DNA of 32,107 nucleotides, taken from Pseudomonadota bacterium. GTDB lineage: Bacteria > Pseudomonadota > Alphaproteobacteria > JAAXGF01. Numbering within the stretch: the first letter of the stretch is position 1; the number at the start of each line of letters is the position of its first letter. Location of the stretch: NCBI GenBank assembly GCA_022572945.1, contig JACZUY010000004.1, positions 1 to 32,107 of the forward strand, given 5' to 3'. Below are positions 1 to 18,049 of the stretch, piece by piece. Position numbers and translations under genes: made by a program. The notes below the pieces were generated by a model. It saw nothing but the letters and a program-made list of their open reading frames with translations, searched no databases and was not told the origin of the DNA.

Positions 1-497
1 GGCGGGTCGAGCAGGGTGTGGTCAAGGTCGGCGAGGAGGTGGCGATCGTCGGTATCCGCGAGACCGAGAAAACGGTGTGCACGGGGGTCGAGATGTTCCG
101 CAAGCTGCTCGACCAGGGCCAGGCGGGCGACAACATCGGGGTTCTGTTGCGCGGCACCAAGCGCGACGAGGTCGAGCGCGGCCAGGTGCTGGCGAAGCCG
201 GGGTCGATCACGCCGCACACCAAGTTCAAGGCGGAAACCTACGTGCTGACCAAGGAGGAGGGTGGCCGGCACACGCCGTTCTTCACCAAATACCGGCCCC
301 AGTTCTATTTCCGCACCACCGACGTGACCGGGAACGTCGAGCTGCCCGAGGGCATCGAGATGGTGATGCCGGGCGACAACGTGACCATGATGGTCGAGCT
401 GATCGCGCCGATCGCGATGGACCAGGGCTTGCGCTTCGCCATCCGCGAAGGCGGCCGCACCGTCGGCGCCGGCGTCGTCGTCGAGGTCATCGAGTAG
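1..497 (+). CDS. tuf: Elongation factor Tu, 3' portion (first tuf copy, cut by window edge)
   Basis: EF-Tu is the GTPase that carries aminoacyl-tRNA to the ribosomal A site. Only the last 164 residues are present (reading frame from base 3), covering most of the two beta-barrel domains II and III; the GTPase domain lies outside the window. The piece is nearly identical to the complete tuf gene at 15710-16900 and corresponds to residues 233-396 of it. I count six base differences over 497, at 236, 263, 350, 353, 391 and 497. Two change residues: Glu instead of Asp at position 348 and Met instead of Thr at 362; the last only swaps TAG for TAA. It lies just before tRNA-Trp and secE, a common bacterial placement. 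Confidence 0.97.
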   Translation, partial: RVEQGVVKVGEEVAIVGIRETEKTVCTGVEMFRKLLDQGQAGDNIGVLLRGTKRDEVERGQVLAKPGSITPHTKFKAETYVLTKEEGGRHTPFFTKYRPQFYFRTTDVTGNVELPEGIEMVMPGDNVTMMVELIAPIAMDQGLRFAIREGGRTVGAGVVVEVIE

Positions 498-511
498 CCC
501 GCCGCGGCGGG
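498..511. repeat. 14-base perfect palindrome directly after tuf stop
   Basis: CCCGCCGCGGCGGG follows the TAG stop of the first tuf copy without a gap. The same 14 bases follow the TAA stop of the second tuf copy at 16901-16914, after which the flanks diverge. It can fold as a five-pair stem CCCGC/GCGGG around a CGCG loop. No T-run follows, so a simple intrinsic terminator is unlikely. It may be an RNA-processing or stabilising hairpin, or just the edge of the duplicated tract. Confidence 0.6.
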
Positions 512-518
512 CGCCTCG

Positions 519-594
519 AGGAGTGTAGCTCAATTGGCAGAGCACCGGTCTCCAAAACCGGGGGTTGTGGGTTCGAGTCCCTCCACTCCTGCCA
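519..594 (+). tRNA. trnW: tRNA-Trp (anticodon CCA)
   Basis: A full cloverleaf of 76 bases can be folded by eye. The acceptor stem pairs AGGAGTG (519-525) with CACTCCT (584-590), followed by discriminator G591 and an encoded CCA (592-594). The D arm has GCTC/GAGC. The anticodon stem CCGGT/ACCGG (545-549 and 557-561) encloses the loop CTCCAAA, whose anticodon CCA at 552-554 reads UGG. The T arm carries the usual GGTTCGAGTCC core. It lies between tuf and secE and is probably processed from their shared transcript. Confidence 0.97.
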
Positions 595-648
595 TCGCGG
601 CGCGCCGCGATGGGTTCGGGGGAGCGGTTGCAAGGGGGCATGAAAACG

Positions 649-846
649 ATGCCTAGGACGTCGCCGAACGAACTGATCCGGCAGGTCCGCCAGGAAGTTT
701 CGAAGGTAACCTGGCCGACTCGCAAGGAAACTGCGGTGACCACCGGCATGGTGTTCGTAATGGTGGCTGTGATGGCGGTCTTCTTCCTGATCGTCGATCA
801 AATTCTGTCGTCCGGCGTGCGTGCGATCCTCGGGCTCGGAGGCTAA
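649..846 (+). CDS. secE: Preprotein translocase subunit SecE
   Basis: SecE is the small clamp subunit of the SecYEG channel in the inner membrane; its partner SecY is encoded at 26269-27609. The 65-residue product is the short single-span form. A cytoplasmic amphipathic stretch carries the family motif VTWPTRKE at residues 20-27, followed by one hydrophobic span at about 32-53. I chose ATG 649 because the purine-rich AAGGGGG at 632-638 is about ten bases upstream, whereas the in-frame ATG at 640 lies almost on top of it; that start would add three residues. The gene is followed four bases later by nusG, the usual secE-nusG pair. Confidence 0.93.
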   Translation: MPRTSPNELIRQVRQEVSKVTWPTRKETAVTTGMVFVMVAVMAVFFLIVDQILSSGVRAILGLGG

Positions 847-850
847 TTCG

Positions 851-1381
851 ATGGCCATCCGGTGGTACATCATCCACGTCTATTCGGGCCTCGAGCACAA
901 GGTCGAGCAGACGATCCGCGAACAGGCGCAGATCAAGGGCCTCGCCGACATGTTCGAGGAGGTGCTGGTGCCCTCGGAGGAAGTCATCGAGATGCGCCGC
1001 GGCCAGAAGGTTTCGACCGAGCGCAAGTTCTTTCCCGGCTACGTGCTGGTGAAGATGGAGCTCAACGACGAGACCTGGCACCTGGTGAAGAACACGCCGA
1101 AGGTCACCGGCTTTCTCGGCAGCGGCGGCCGGCCGGTGCCGATCTCGGACGCCGAGGCCGACCGCATCGTCCATCGGGTGCAGGAGGGCGTTGAACGGCC
1201 CAAGTCGCTGATCAGCTTCGTGATCGGCGAGACAGTGCGCGTCTGCGACGGGCCGTTCACGTCGTTCAACGGTCTCGTCGAGGAGGTCGACGAGGAGCGC
1301 GCGCGGGTCAAAGTGGCAGTGTCGATCTTCGGCCGGCCGACCCCCGTCGAGCTCGAGTACGCACAGGTCGAAAAGACCTGA
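851..1381 (+). CDS. nusG: Transcription termination/antitermination factor NusG
   Basis: NusG binds the clamp of RNA polymerase, suppresses pausing, and links polymerase to Rho or to ribosomal protein S10 (encoded at 16941-17249). The 176-residue product has the NGN domain at about residues 4-95, with the FFPGYVLV strand at 60-67, then a linker. The C-terminal KOW domain begins around GETVRV at 127-132 and includes the FTSFNG turn at 136-141. Length is typical. The start ATG 851 has a clear GGAGG at 838-842, eight bases upstream. An in-frame upstream extension into secE lacks family similarity and was discarded. Confidence 0.97.
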   Translation: MAIRWYIIHVYSGLEHKVEQTIREQAQIKGLADMFEEVLVPSEEVIEMRRGQKVSTERKFFPGYVLVKMELNDETWHLVKNTPKVTGFLGSGGRPVPISDAEADRIVHRVQEGVERPKSLISFVIGETVRVCDGPFTSFNGLVEEVDEERARVKVAVSIFGRPTPVELEYAQVEKT

Positions 1382-1393
1382 AATTCGATTTGC

Positions 1394-1410
1394 CGCCCCT
1401 CGTCGGGGCG
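1394..1410 (+). other. Stem-loop in nusG-rplK gap
   Basis: CGCCCC (1394-1399) and GGGGCG (1405-1410) pair perfectly around a five-base TCGTC loop in the 90-base gap between nusG and rplK. No run of T follows, so I do not call it a terminator. It could be part of the rplK leader, where L1 commonly autoregulates the rplKA genes, but I did not recognise an L1 target. Confidence 0.4.
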
Positions 1411-1471
1411 TCATGCATCGCGGGAGGCTCGCCATGGCCGCACCGCGACCTTAGCGGAGTGAGGGACACCT

Positions 1472-1900
1472 ATGGCAAAGAAGATCGTCGGTTATATCAA
1501 GCTCGAGGTGCCGGCGGGGAAAGCAAACCCGTCGCCGCCGATCGGCCCGGCGCTCGGCCAGCGCGGCCTGAACATCATGGAGTTCTGCAAGGCGTTCAAC
1601 GCCGAGACGCAGGACAGGGAGCCGGGCATGCCGATTCCGGTGGTGGTCACGGTCTACGCCGACCGCAGCTTCGCGTACATCACCAAGACGCCGCCGGCGA
1701 GCTACTTCATCAAGAAGGCGGCGCGCCTCGAGAAAGGCTCGAGCGAGCCGGGGCGCGAAACCGTAGGCGAGATCACCATGGCGCAGGTGCGCGAGATTGC
1801 CGAGCAGAAAATGCCCGATCTCAACGCCAACGACATCGACGGCGCGTGCCGTATCGTCGCCGGCTCGGCGCGCTCGATGGGCATCGAGGTGGTGGAGTAG
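1472..1900 (+). CDS. rplK: 50S ribosomal protein L11
   Basis: L11 forms the base of the GTPase-associated stalk with 23S rRNA and is needed for stimulation of RelA on stalled ribosomes. The 142-residue length is standard. The N-terminal domain shows the proline-rich [16 protein letters not shown] segment around residues 21-36, near the binding site of thiopeptide antibiotics, and the C-terminal rRNA-binding domain ends at GIEVVE. GGAG (1456-1459) and GAGGG (1461-1465) lie upstream of the ATG. It forms the usual pair with rplA, four bases downstream. Confidence 0.97.
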   Translation: MAKKIVGYIKLEVPAGKANPSPPIGPALGQRGLNIMEFCKAFNAETQDREPGMPIPVVVTVYADRSFAYITKTPPASYFIKKAARLEKGSSEPGRETVGEITMAQVREIAEQKMPDLNANDIDGACRIVAGSARSMGIEVVE

Positions 1901-1904
1901 CGCC

Positions 1905-2603
1905 ATGGCCAGGAGCGGAAAGCGGCTCGCGGACGCGCGCGACGACATCGACCCGGTGCGCTCCTATCGCCTCGACGAGGCGGTCAAGATGGTCAAGCAG
2001 CGGGCGACGGCGAAGTTCGACGAGACGATCGAGATCGCCATCGGCCTCGGCATCGACCCGCGCCACGCCGACCAGATGGTGCGCGGCGTCGTGCTTCTGC
2101 CGCACGGCACCGGAAAGACGATGCGGGTCGCGGTATTTGCCAAGGGCCCCAAGGCCGTCGAGGCCGAGGAGGCGGGCGCGGACCTGGTCGGCGCCGAGGA
2201 CCTTGCCGAACGGGTACAGAAAGGCGAGATAGAGTTCGAGCGTTGCATCGCCACGCCCGACATGATGCCGGTGGTGGGCCGGCTCGGGAAGATTCTCGGC
2301 CCCCGCGGCCTGATGCCCAATCCGAAGCTGGGGACCGTGACCCAGGACGTCGGCGAAGCGGTCAAGTCCGCCAAGGGCGGGCAGATCCAGTTCCGCGCCG
2401 AGAAGGCGGGCATCGTCCATGCGGGTATCGGAAAGGCGAGCTTCAGCGAGGCGCAGCTCGCCGAGAACCTCCGCGTCTTCGTTGACGCCATCAGCAAGGC
2501 GAAGCCTTCGGGCGCGAAGGGCACGTTCCTGAGAAAGCTGTCGATCAGCTCGACCATGGGCGTCGGCGTCAAGATCGAAATAGCCAGCGTGACCGGCGCA
2601 TGA
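1905..2603 (+). CDS. rplA: 50S ribosomal protein L1
   Basis: L1 binds 23S rRNA at the mobile L1 stalk that helps release deacylated tRNA; in many bacteria it also represses translation of its own rplKA message. The 232-residue product has the usual length. Family landmarks include the FDETIEIAI strand early on, the [17 protein letters not shown] signature in the middle, and a C-terminal STMGVGVKI segment. The start ATG 1905 lies four bases after the rplK stop, suggesting translational coupling. In-frame sequence upstream of it belongs to rplK in another frame. Confidence 0.97.
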   Translation: MARSGKRLADARDDIDPVRSYRLDEAVKMVKQRATAKFDETIEIAIGLGIDPRHADQMVRGVVLLPHGTGKTMRVAVFAKGPKAVEAEEAGADLVGAEDLAERVQKGEIEFERCIATPDMMPVVGRLGKILGPRGLMPNPKLGTVTQDVGEAVKSAKGGQIQFRAEKAGIVHAGIGKASFSEAQLAENLRVFVDAISKAKPSGAKGTFLRKLSISSTMGVGVKIEIASVTGA

Positions 2604-2928
2604 GCCGCGCGCACACACACAGAGTTTCTCTGCTTGCCGGCCGGTGCGGCCGGTGGGTGAGGAAGGGAAGCGGCCGCAAGGCTGCTTGCCGACCTGTCCG
2701 AGACCGCGGGTGCCGCGGCGGCGCTTTCGTCGCGGCTCAAAGGTTGTGCTCCGCCCGCACAGACGGGAGTCAACGCCAACGGTCGCGCGTCGGTGGGCGC
2801 GGGGCCGCGGTTTGAACTTCTGGGACAGGCGAACCGGGCTTGGCCGGCTTGCCGGCTGGGTTCTTGTACGAGCGGGGTCGGCCGGGGCCACAAGGCGCCG
2901 CACCGGCCTCATTTAGTGGAGACGATCA
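2604..2928 (+). promoter_or_regulatory. rplJ (L10-L12) leader region, no gene
   Basis: This 325-base stretch has no convincing coding sequence and precedes rplJ, where L10-L12 autoregulatory leaders are known in other bacteria. Visible structures are a (CA)5 run at 2612-2621, a hairpin CAGAG-TTT-CTCTG at 2620-2632, a hairpin CCGGCC-GGTGC-GGCCGG at 2637-2653, and a larger one at 2832-2862. In the last, AACC pairs with GGTT outside an inner GGCCGG/CCGGCT stem with a CTTG loop. I found no good -35/-10 pair and no T-run terminator. A regulatory leader role is inferred from position and structure. Confidence 0.55.
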
Positions 2929-3447
2929 GTGGAACGAGCGCAAAAGGTCGAGATCGTTGCTTCGTTGCATGAAATCTTTGCCAACGCCGGCCTGGTGGTG
3001 GTCGCTCACCAAAAGGGGCTCACGGTCGCCGAGGCGGTCGCGCTGCGCCGCAAAATGGGCGAGGCGGGCGCGACCTATCGGGTGATCAAGAACCGGCTCG
3101 CCCGGATCGCGCTCGAGGACACGCCCTACAGCGGGCTCTCGGATCTGTTTACGGGGCCGACCGCGATCGCGTTTTCGGACGATCCGGTGGCGGCGGCGAA
3201 GGTCGTGGTCGACTACGCCAAGGGCAACGAGAAGCTGATCGTTATCGGCGGCGGGCTCGGCGAGGACACGCTCGACGCCGACCGCGTCAAGGCGCTCGCC
3301 AGCCTGCCGTCGCTCGATGAGCTGCGCGGCAAGATCGTCGGTCTCGTGTGCGCGCCCGCGACCAAGGTCGCCGCCGTGCTGCAGGCCCCGGGCGGTCAGC
3401 TGGCGCGGGTGCTCGGCGCGTATGCGGCCACCGAGGAGGCGGCATGA
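2929..3447 (+). CDS. rplJ: 50S ribosomal protein L10
   Basis: L10 anchors the L7/L12 dimers to the ribosomal stalk. The 172-residue length is typical. The N-terminal rRNA-binding domain shows the VEAVALRRKMGEAGATYRV-like region (here AEAVALRRKMGEAGATYRV) and KNRLARIAL, and the C-terminal helix that holds L12 dimers is alanine-rich. The start codon is GTG at 2929, supported by GGAG at 2918-2921. It is separated from rplA by a long structured leader and followed by rplL 60 bases later, so L10 and L12 are probably made from one message with feedback by L10. Confidence 0.96.
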   Translation: MERAQKVEIVASLHEIFANAGLVVVAHQKGLTVAEAVALRRKMGEAGATYRVIKNRLARIALEDTPYSGLSDLFTGPTAIAFSDDPVAAAKVVVDYAKGNEKLIVIGGGLGEDTLDADRVKALASLPSLDELRGKIVGLVCAPATKVAAVLQAPGGQLARVLGAYAATEEAA

Positions 3448-3507
3448 GCCGCATCGTCCGAACCGGCCTGGAACCAGAGACGAACGTTCAAACCCAAGGA
3501 GAAACCG

Positions 3508-3888
3508 ATGGCTAATCTGGCCAAGATTGCAGACGAACTATCGAGCCTCACGGTGATCGAGGCGGCCGAGCTCTCGAAGATGCTCGAGGAAAAGTGGGGG
3601 GTCTCCGCCGCCGTGCCGGTGGCGGTGGCCGCCGCCGGCGGCGCGCAGGCGGCCGAAGCCGCCGAGGCCGAGGAGAAGACCGAGTTCACGGTCGTCCTCG
3701 CCAGCTACGGAGAAAAGAAGATCAACGTGATCAAGGAGGTCCGCGCGATCACCGCGCTCGGCCTCAAGGAGGCGAAGGACCTCGTCGAATCGGCGCCCAA
3801 ACCCGTCAAGGAGGACGTTTCCAAGGACGAGGCCGAGAAGATCAAGTCGCAGCTCGAGGCCGCGGGCGCGACGGTCGAGGTCAAGTAG
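3508..3888 (+). CDS. rplL: 50S ribosomal protein L7/L12
   Basis: L7/L12 is the multicopy stalk protein that recruits translational GTPases such as EF-G and EF-Tu, both encoded nearby. The 126-residue product has an N-terminal dimerisation domain (about 1-35), an Ala/Gly/Glu-rich flexible hinge (about 36-56), and a conserved C-terminal domain with [10 protein letters not shown] and [10 protein letters not shown], the factor-binding face. A strong AAGGAG at 3496-3501 sits six bases before the ATG, consistent with its need for several copies per ribosome. Confidence 0.97.
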   Translation: MANLAKIADELSSLTVIEAAELSKMLEEKWGVSAAVPVAVAAAGGAQAAEAAEAEEKTEFTVVLASYGEKKINVIKEVRAITALGLKEAKDLVESAPKPVKEDVSKDEAEKIKSQLEAAGATVEVK

Positions 3889-3908
3889 ACGCGGGTCGCG
3901 ACGCATGC

Positions 3909-3923
3909 CGGCCGCGGCGGCCA
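3909..3923 (+). other. Short stem-loop in rplL-rpoB gap
   Basis: GGCCG (3910-3914) pairs with CGGCC (3918-3922) around a three-base loop in the 108-base rplL-rpoB spacer. In Escherichia coli this spacer holds an attenuator and an RNase III site that lower rpoBC expression relative to rplL. Only a small hairpin is evident here, so an equivalent function is a guess. Confidence 0.3.
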
Positions 3924-3996
3924 GCGCCGCGCAACGCACCTGTTGGGTCCATCTTCGGGCCGTGCCTCATAACCGACGAGCAATCGAGGAGCACGC

Positions 3997-8085
<4,089 letters not shown>

Positions 8086-8141
8086 CGATCGCGCCGGAGC
8101 GGGCGGGCGCCCGCGACGACGCCGACGAGGAGAGAGAATAG

Positions 8142-12371
<4,230 letters not shown>

Positions 12372-12420
12372 CCGCGGGGGCCCGGCGGGGGGTGCTTCGG
12401 CGGGTTCGCCCGGGGGGCCC
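12372..12420 (+). other. GC-rich inverted-repeat region after rpoC
   Basis: GGGCCC occurs at 12378-12383 and again at 12415-12420, enclosing a small CGGG-TTCG-CCCG hairpin at 12401-12412 with a stable UUCG tetraloop. The outer arms can pair imperfectly. There is no downstream T-run, so this is not a canonical intrinsic terminator. It may slow polymerase or mark the 3' end of the rpoBC message by other means. Confidence 0.35.
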
Positions 12421-12460
12421 GAAGTCCTCGGAAAACCGCCGAATCCACCGTCGAAATGGC

Positions 12461-12489
12461 TTGACGGGAACAAGGTCCGTGAATAGTAT
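12461..12489 (+). promoter_or_regulatory. Sigma70-type promoter for the str operon (rpsL)
   Basis: TTGACG at 12461-12466 and TAGTAT at 12484-12489 are separated by exactly 17 bases, close to the housekeeping consensus. The bases after the -10 box (GCCGCGC, 12490-12496) are GC-rich, a discriminator type linked to negative control by ppGpp at ribosomal promoters. Transcription would start near 12495-12499, leaving a leader of roughly 175 bases before rpsL. The boxes are seen directly; activity and stringent control are inferred. Confidence 0.75.
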
Positions 12490-12496
12490 GCCGCGC

Positions 12497-12674
12497 TCAT
12501 TTGGGGGCCGGTGGTAGGACCCACGTTCTAGACGCGGCTCCAGCGACTACGGTCGAAATTTTGGCTATGCCGGTAGGGCCGGCGAAACCAGCCCGGGGAA
12601 GCAAACGCAGTTTGCTTTGTTTGCTTTGTCGCGTGACTCCCGCGGGCCGGCGCTTTGCCAGAGGTGGCGGTTTT
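12497..12674 (+). promoter_or_regulatory. rpsL 5' leader with alternative hairpins
   Basis: The presumed untranslated leader contains a hairpin GCCGG-TAGGG-CCGGC at 12569-12583. It then has AAGCAAAC (12599-12606), which pairs perfectly with GTTTGCTT at 12610-12617 around a three-base GCA loop. A 9-base unit GTTTGCTTT is present twice in tandem (12610-12618 and 12619-12627), so AAGCAAAC could pair with the second copy instead. The T-rich tail makes the first hairpin resemble a weak attenuator. The leader is open in the rpsL frame but lacks a family match, so I treat it as non-coding. Confidence 0.5.
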
Positions 12675-13046
12675 ATGCCGACGATAAACCAGTTGATCCG
12701 CAAGCCGCGTCGGCGTCAGGTCGCGCGCAACAAGGTGCCGGCGATGGAGGCGTGCCCGCAGAAACGGGGCGTGTGCACGCGGGTTTACACGACCACGCCG
12801 AAAAAGCCGAACTCGGCGTTGCGCAAGGTGGCGCGCGTGCGTTTGACCAATGGCTTCGAGGTCACGACGTACATTCCCGGCGAGGGTCATAACCTGCAGG
12901 AGCACTCGGTGGTGCTGATCCGGGGCGGGCGCGTCAAGGACCTGCCGGGCGTGCGCTACCACGTCATTCGCGGCACGCTCGACACCCAGGGCGTGAGCGA
13001 CCGGCGCCAGCGCCGTTCCAAGTACGGCACCAAGCGGCCGAAATAG
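12675..13046 (+). CDS. rpsL: 30S ribosomal protein S12
   Basis: S12 sits at the decoding centre and influences accuracy and streptomycin response. The 123-residue product shows [10 protein letters not shown] at the start, [13 protein letters not shown] at 39-51 and [13 protein letters not shown] at 84-96. K43 and K88, the usual streptomycin-resistance positions, are wild type, and D89 is the aspartate methylthiolated by RimO in other bacteria. I chose ATG 12675 because it gives the family N-terminus and has GAGGTGG at 12661-12667. It is the first gene of the str operon. Confidence 0.97.
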   Translation: MPTINQLIRKPRRRQVARNKVPAMEACPQKRGVCTRVYTTTPKKPNSALRKVARVRLTNGFEVTTYIPGEGHNLQEHSVVLIRGGRVKDLPGVRYHVIRGTLDTQGVSDRRQRRSKYGTKRPK

Positions 13047-13058
13047 GAGCGGATTACG

Positions 13059-13529
13059 ATGTCGCGCCGCCACGCCGCCGAGAAACGAGAGATCCTGGCC
13101 GACCCCAAGTTCGGCGACGTGGTCGTCACCAAGGTGATGAACTCGCTGATGTACGCGGGCAAGAAGTCGGTTGCCGAGGGCATCCTGTACGGCGCCTTCG
13201 AGCTCATCTCGAGCCGCACCGGGCAGGACCCGGTGGCGGTGTTTCACGACGCGATCGACAACGTCAAGCCGACGATCGAGGTGCGCTCGCGACGCGTGGG
13301 CGGGGCCACATATCAGGTTCCGATCGAGGTCCGGCCCGTCCGGCGCCAGGCGCTCGCCATTCGCTGGCTCATCGGCGCCAGCCGCAAGCGCGGCGAGCAC
13401 ACCATGGTCGAGCGGTTCGCGGGCGAGCTCTTGGACGCGTCGCAGAACCGCGGCGCCGCGGTGAAGAAACGCGAGGACACGCATCGGATGGCGGAAGCCA
13501 ACAAGGCGTTCTCGCACTACCGCTGGTAA
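13059..13529 (+). CDS. rpsG: 30S ribosomal protein S7
   Basis: S7 nucleates assembly of the 30S head and lies near the E site; in E. coli it is the translational repressor of the str operon. The 156-residue length is typical. Family landmarks are SRRHAAEKR at the N-terminus, the [20 protein letters not shown] segment around 69-88, and [20 protein letters not shown] at the C-terminus. GGAG at 13046-13049 precedes the ATG by nine bases. fusA follows after 29 bases. Confidence 0.97.
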   Translation: MSRRHAAEKREILADPKFGDVVVTKVMNSLMYAGKKSVAEGILYGAFELISSRTGQDPVAVFHDAIDNVKPTIEVRSRRVGGATYQVPIEVRPVRRQALAIRWLIGASRKRGEHTMVERFAGELLDASQNRGAAVKKREDTHRMAEANKAFSHYRW

Positions 13530-13558
13530 GAAGCGGTTTTCTTTTCGGGTACTTCGAC

Positions 13559-15634
<2,076 letters not shown>

Positions 15635-15709
15635 GGAGCCAGGTGCGCGTAGGGAAAATTTCACGCCCCCGGCGCTGACGCCCGGGAACAAGGTACGGAG
15701 AACGAAGCG

Positions 15710-16900
15710 ATGGCGAAAGAGAAGTTTATACGGACGAAGCCGCACGTCAACGTCGGCACGATCGGTCACGTCGATCACGGCAAGACGACGTTGACGGCTG
15801 CGATCACGCGGATTCTTGCGGAGCAGGGCAGGGCGGAATACATCGAGTACGACAAGATCGACAAGGCGCCGGAGGAGAAGGCGCGGGGGATCACGATCAA
15901 CACCGCGCACGTCGAGTACGAGACCGAGGCGCGGCACTACGCGCACGTCGACTGCCCGGGCCACGCCGATTACGTGAAGAACATGATCACCGGCGCGGCG
16001 CAGATGGACGGAGCGATCCTGGTGGTGTCGGCGGCGGACGGACCGATGCCGCAGACGCGCGAGCATATTCTTCTGGCGCGCCAGGTCGGGGTTCCGGCGC
16101 TGGTGGTTTACCTCAACAAGGCGGACCAGGTCGACGATCCGGAGCTCTTGGAGCTGGTCGAGCTCGAGGTCCGCGAGCTGTTGTCGCTGTACGAGTTTCC
16201 GGGCGACGACATACCGGTGATCGTGGGCTCGGCGCTGCACGCGCTCGACGGCACCGAGGGCGATCTGGGCGAGCCCTCGGTGTTGGCGCTGATGGACGCG
16301 GTGGACACGTACATCCCGACGCCGGACCGGCTGATCGACCGGCCGTTTCTGATGCCGATCGAGGATGTGTTCTCGATCTCGGGCCGGGGCACGGTGGTGA
16401 CCGGGCGGGTCGAGCAGGGTGTGGTCAAGGTCGGCGAGGAGGTGGCGATCGTCGGTATCCGCGAGACCGAGAAAACGGTGTGCACGGGGGTCGAGATGTT
16501 CCGCAAGCTGCTCGACCAGGGCCAGGCGGGCGACAACATCGGGGTTCTGTTGCGCGGCACCAAGCGCGACGAGGTCGAGCGCGGCCAGGTGCTGGCGAAG
16601 CCGGGGTCGATCACGCCGCACACCAAGTTCAAGGCGGAGACCTACGTGCTGACCAAGGAGGAGGGCGGCCGGCACACGCCGTTCTTCACCAAATACCGGC
16701 CCCAGTTCTATTTCCGCACCACCGACGTGACCGGGAACGTCGAGCTGCCCGACGGGATCGAGATGGTGATGCCGGGCGACAACGTGACCATGACGGTCGA
16801 GCTGATCGCGCCGATCGCGATGGACCAGGGCTTGCGCTTCGCCATCCGCGAAGGCGGCCGCACCGTCGGCGCCGGCGTCGTCGTCGAGGTCATCGAGTAA
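15710..16900 (+). CDS. tuf: Elongation factor Tu (second, complete tuf copy)
   Basis: This complete 396-residue EF-Tu delivers aminoacyl-tRNA to the ribosome. The GTPase domain has GHVDHGKTT at 19-27, the DCPGHADY switch II motif near residue 81 and NKADQVDD as the guanine-specificity loop. Domains II and III follow and nearly match the partial tuf at 1-497. Asp348 and Thr362 are Glu and Met in the other copy. GGAG upstream of the ATG supports the start. It ends the str operon and is followed 40 bases later by rpsJ, so the S10 cluster may be read through from here. Confidence 0.98.
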   Translation: MAKEKFIRTKPHVNVGTIGHVDHGKTTLTAAITRILAEQGRAEYIEYDKIDKAPEEKARGITINTAHVEYETEARHYAHVDCPGHADYVKNMITGAAQMDGAILVVSAADGPMPQTREHILLARQVGVPALVVYLNKADQVDDPELLELVELEVRELLSLYEFPGDDIPVIVGSALHALDGTEGDLGEPSVLALMDAVDTYIPTPDRLIDRPFLMPIEDVFSISGRGTVVTGRVEQGVVKVGEEVAIVGIRETEKTVCTGVEMFRKLLDQGQAGDNIGVLLRGTKRDEVERGQVLAKPGSITPHTKFKAETYVLTKEEGGRHTPFFTKYRPQFYFRTTDVTGNVELPDGIEMVMPGDNVTMTVELIAPIAMDQGLRFAIREGGRTVGAGVVVEVIE

Positions 16901-16914
16901 CCCGCCGCGGCGGG
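16901..16914. repeat. 14-base perfect palindrome directly after second tuf stop
   Basis: CCCGCCGCGGCGGG immediately follows the TAA stop and is identical to the sequence after the first tuf copy (498-511). The duplicated similarity ends right after it. It lies in the short spacer before rpsJ, so any hairpin would form inside a transcript that continues into the S10 cluster. Confidence 0.6.
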
Positions 16915-16940
16915 GTCGATAGGCTGGGAGAGCAAGGACC

Positions 16941-17249
<309 letters not shown>

Positions 17250-17261
17250 GGAGCGCCGGCC

Positions 17262-18044
17262 ATGCGCTGCGGCATAATCGCACAGAAGCTGGGGATGACC
17301 CGCGTGTTCAGCGCCGACGGCGACCACGTGCCCGTGACCGTGCTCAGGATGGACGCGTGCCAGGTGGTCGCCACGCGAACCCTCGAACGCGACGGCTACA
17401 CCGCCGTCCAGGTCGGCGTCGGCAGGGCCAAGGTGAAGAACGTCACCAAGCCGATGCGCGGGCATTTCGCCAAGGCGCGTGTCGAACCCAAGCGCAAGCT
17501 CGCCGCGTTCCGGGTTTCGCCCGACGCCCTGCTCGAGGTCGGCGCGACGATCTCCCCCGACCATTTCGTCGCCGGGCAGTACGTCGACGTCGCCGGAACT
17601 TCGATCGGAAAGGGCTTTGCCGGCGCGATGAAACGCCACAATTTCAGCGGCCTGGGGGCGAGCCACGGCGTTTCGCTGAGCCATCGGGCGATGGGCTCGA
17701 CCGGCCAGTGCCAGGACCCGGGCAAGGTGTTCAAGGGCAAGAAGATGCCCGGTCACATGGGCGCCCGCCGCGTGACCGTGCAGAACCTCGAGGTCGTCGA
17801 AATCGACAACGATCGCGGCGTGATCTTCGTCAAGGGCGGGGTGCCGGGCGCGAAGGGCGGCTACGTGCTGGTCACCGATGCCAAGAAGCGCCCCTTGCCC
17901 GAGGGCGCGCCGTACCCGGGCGTGGTCGCGGCCGGCGAGCCGGACGAGGCGGCGCCGGCGGAGGAGGCGTCCGAGGCGGCGGCTGACGGCCCGACCGAAG
18001 GCGACGATCCCGGCGCGGCCGGCGAGCCCGGGGAGAAGGCGTGA
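17262..18044 (+). CDS. rplC: 50S ribosomal protein L3 with acidic C-terminal extension
   Basis: L3 is an early assembly protein reaching the peptidyl-transferase centre. The core (residues 1-220) is normal: it includes the [20 protein letters not shown] loop, where Q151 matches the glutamine methylated by PrmB in E. coli. Beyond it lies a low-complexity tail at 221-260 with twelve Asp/Glu, many Ala and Gly, and one Lys, making the protein about 40 residues longer than the E. coli form. The reading frame is intact and the tail keeps the local GC-rich codon style. It overlaps the possible GTG start of rplD. Confidence 0.96.
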   Translation: MRCGIIAQKLGMTRVFSADGDHVPVTVLRMDACQVVATRTLERDGYTAVQVGVGRAKVKNVTKPMRGHFAKARVEPKRKLAAFRVSPDALLEVGATISPDHFVAGQYVDVAGTSIGKGFAGAMKRHNFSGLGASHGVSLSHRAMGSTGQCQDPGKVFKGKKMPGHMGARRVTVQNLEVVEIDNDRGVIFVKGGVPGAKGGYVLVTDAKKRPLPEGAPYPGVVAAGEPDEAAPAEEASEAAADGPTEGDDPGAAGEPGEKA

Positions 18045-18049
18045 CCGCG

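Noticed and set aside
2812-2840. TTGAAC at 2812-2817 as a -35 box for rplJ
   Set aside because: No acceptable -10 sequence lies 16-18 bases downstream.
2604-2916. Short open frames in the rplJ leader on both strands
   Set aside because: They lack family features or a convincing ribosome-binding site, have Arg/Gly-rich noise composition, and overlap the hairpin region expected to be regulatory.
12372-12420. Possible intrinsic terminator after rpoC
   Set aside because: The GC-rich inverted repeats are imperfect and no T-run follows; listed only as a structured region.
12501-12674. In-frame N-terminal extension of rpsL into its leader
   Set aside because: The S12 family N-terminus begins at ATG 12675 with a good ribosome-binding site; the upstream residues match nothing I know and lie in a promoter-proximal leader.
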